From: Acidovorax radicis N35 | GTDB lineage: Bacteria > Pseudomonadota > Gammaproteobacteria > Burkholderiales > Burkholderiaceae_C | Assembly (NCBI RefSeq): GCF_000204195.1 | Contig: NZ_AFBG01000006.1 | Coordinates: 186,001 to 250,000 of the forward strand | Reading direction: 5' to 3' | Length of the DNA: 64,000 nucleotides | Shown here: piece by piece, positions 62,616 to 64,000 of the stretch | How positions within the stretch are numbered: position 1 is the stretch's first letter | Layout: every line of letters starts with the position of its first letter | Made by a program: the position numbers and the translations under genes | Notes under the pieces: model-generated | Databases searched by the model: none | What the model saw: only the letters and a program-made list of their open reading frames with translations | What the model was told of the DNA's origin: nothing

Positions 62616-63584
62616 TCACTTCGCAGCCCAGATGGTGCCCGCCGGGTTGCTGATGGGCACGCCCACCGAGTTGCCGTATTCCGTCCACGAGCCGTCGTAG
62701 TTCTTCACGCTGTAGCCCAGGATCTTGGACAGCGCAAACCAGGTGTGGCTGGAGCGCTCGCCGATGCGGCAGTAGGTGATGATGGGCTTGCTGCCATCCA
62801 GGCCTGCGCTGGCGTAGAGCTTTTTGAGATCTTCAGCCGACTTGAAGGTGCCGTCTTCCTTCACTGCCTGGCCCCAGGGCACGTTGGCCGCGCCGGGGAT
62901 GTGGCCGGCGCGGATACTCAGCTCGGGCACACCCGCCGGGGCAAAAATCTTGCCGGAGTATTCGTCGGCCGAGCGGATGTCCACCAGCTTCGCGTTGCTC
63001 TTGCCTTCGGCGGCTGCCAGTGCGTCCGACAGGCGGGCGCGCAGGTCGGTATTCACCTTGGTCACCTTGTAGCTGGTGGCTGCCACATCCGGTACGCGGT
63101 TGTTCAGCGGCTGGTTCTCCGCCTCCCACTTCTTGCGGCCGCCGTCGAGCAGCTTCACGTTCTTGACACCATAGATGTCAAACACCCACGCTCCCCACGC
63201 GGCAAACCAGTTGTTGGTGTCGCCGTACAGCACCACGGTGGTGTCTTGCGATACGCCCGCCTTGGACAACAGCGCCTCAAAGGCCTCCTTGCCCACGATG
63301 TCGCGGCGCACGCGGTCGTTCAGATCCTGGTGCCACGAGAAGTTGACCGCACCCGGCACATGGCCGCGCTCATAAAGGCCAGGGTTCACGCTCACTTCGA
63401 CGATGCGCACCTGCTGGTTATCGAGGTTCTGTGCCAGCCACTCCGTGGAGACCAGGGGTCCTGCGGGAATGGGGGTGGCGGCAAATACCGCACTGCAGAC
63501 CAGCATGGCGCTGCCCAGCGCGGAGGCGCGGAGCCACGTGCACGCCGTTTGCGCAAAAGTGGTTGTGGATGGTGCGGTAAACAT
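62616..63584 (-). CDS. Exported thiosulfate sulfurtransferase (two-domain rhodanese)
   Basis: This 322-residue protein has a Sec signal (about 1-36, cleaved near VFAATP). The N-terminal rhodanese domain contains GLYERGHVPGAVNFSWHQDL and YGDTNNWFAAW, with no catalytic cysteine, as expected for the inactive half. The C-terminal domain carries LVDIRSADEYSGK and the active-site loop YCRIGERSSHTWFAL with the catalytic Cys. It transfers sulfane sulfur, for example from thiosulfate to cyanide or thiols, in the periplasm. The periplasmic placement and the downstream YeeE-like gene suggest thiosulfate or persulfide processing before uptake. Confidence 0.9.
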   Translation of the reverse strand: MFTAPSTTTFAQTACTWLRASALGSAMLVCSAVFAATPIPAGPLVSTEWLAQNLDNQQVRIVEVSVNPGLYERGHVPGAVNFSWHQDLNDRVRRDIVGKEAFEALLSKAGVSQDTTVVLYGDTNNWFAAWGAWVFDIYGVKNVKLLDGGRKKWEAENQPLNNRVPDVAATSYKVTKVNTDLRARLSDALAAAEGKSNAKLVDIRSADEYSGKIFAPAGVPELSIRAGHIPGAANVPWGQAVKEDGTFKSAEDLKKLYASAGLDGSKPIITYCRIGERSSHTWFALSKILGYSVKNYDGSWTEYGNSVGVPISNPAGTIWAAK

Positions 63585-63808
63585 CGTCTTCCTTTCCGTG
63601 TCGTTGAAATGCCGGGGCTTGCGGCACCCGGTACACGGAATTTAGAAGGGCCCAGTCCTTGGCCCAACCAAACAAAACGACTATGAATATGCGGAATCAA
63701 CGCTTGCTGGCGGAGCGCCACACGAGGGCAGGCAACCCGCGCAATACACGCAGCGCGAAGAGATAAAGCCGGAGGGGAGTTGGGAAAAGCTGGTCAGCCT
63801 GAGAGGGC

Positions 63809-63882
63809 TGGAGCGGGTGAAGGGAATCGAACCCTCGTATGAAGCTTGGGAAGCTGCCGTTCTACCATTGAACTACACCCGC
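63809..63882 (-). tRNA. glyU: tRNA-Gly (anticodon CCC)
   Basis: On the minus strand the sequence starts GCGGGTGTAGTTCAATGGTA and ends with the T arm GGTTCGATTC, the acceptor CACCCGC and an encoded TCCA. The 74-base gene folds as a cloverleaf. The anticodon loop TTCCCAA gives CCC, and the whole resembles E. coli glyU. The anticodon stem has one C-U mismatch. The remaining bases to the window end (63883-64000) show no gene; they probably hold the promoter. Confidence 0.95.
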
Positions 63883-64000
63883 CTTCTGTAACCCGTTGAT
63901 TGACAACGGTATTTCAGTCTGGCCATTGAAGACATCCGGTGGGCCTGCGCCGCTTCAGAGTTTCAACTGCAGCCGTATTGTAGCCACGCGGCAGCATGTC

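Overview
The window is GC-rich chromosomal DNA from a betaproteobacterium, most probably a Comamonadaceae member of the Acidovorax/Delftia type. The evidence is the codon use, the protein styles (TrhO, TrmB, GluQ and AlaRS variants, a BPSS1780-like membrane protein, an IPTL-CTERM protein) and a dispersed short palindromic repeat of a kind I associate with that family. It holds about 57 protein genes and one tRNA-Gly. I see no prophage, insertion sequence, CRISPR array or rRNA.

Layout. 1-9.1 kb: end of a HipA-like gene, a PhyH-type dioxygenase, a Na+/H+ antiporter, a small DUF6150-like protein, a frameshifted fumarylacetoacetase-family gene, a two-gene chromate transporter, a LysR regulator divergent from a DUF2798/monooxygenase pair, and an orphan periplasmic binding protein. 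9.4-14.3 kb: two divergent surface proteins ending in IPTL-type sorting tails. 14.3-24.1 kb: housekeeping genes (rlmB, an ABC ATPase divergent from a TesA-like esterase, a PLP lyase, a BON lipoprotein, SulP), then a diguanylate cyclase coupled to a FlhG/MinD-like ATPase, and trhO. 24.2-28 kb: a pirin/flavodoxin/DoxX/pirin operon with a divergent LysR gene and a palindromic LysR box between them. 28.1-38 kb: an oxidoreductase-gluQ-trmB-diguanylate cyclase operon, a convergent HD-GYP sensor, and alaS.

38.1-46.9 kb is a catabolic island for 4-hydroxyproline: Pyr4H2C deaminase, 4-hydroxyproline epimerase (both catalytic cysteines present), a three-subunit D-hydroxyproline dehydrogenase, a TRAP transporter and a GntR regulator. 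The two transcription units begin with very similar AT-rich sites that look like shared operators. 47-61.2 kb is a GABA/polyamine-type island: a MocR regulator, a secreted beta-helix protein, then gabT, a PotABC-like ABC transporter with two paralogous binding proteins, a chemoreceptor and gabD. A 64-bp composite sequence upstream of the MocR gene recurs upstream of gabT with identical internal spacing. 61.2-63.9 kb: a YeeE/YedE transporter and an exported rhodanese (sulfur metabolism), then tRNA-Gly(CCC).

The strongest cross-window signal is the repeat. Seven intergenic copies all read the same way on the + strand. A further copy lies in frame inside gluQ, and one copy supplies the last codons and stop of trhO. 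All functions are inferred from sequence recognition without database searches.
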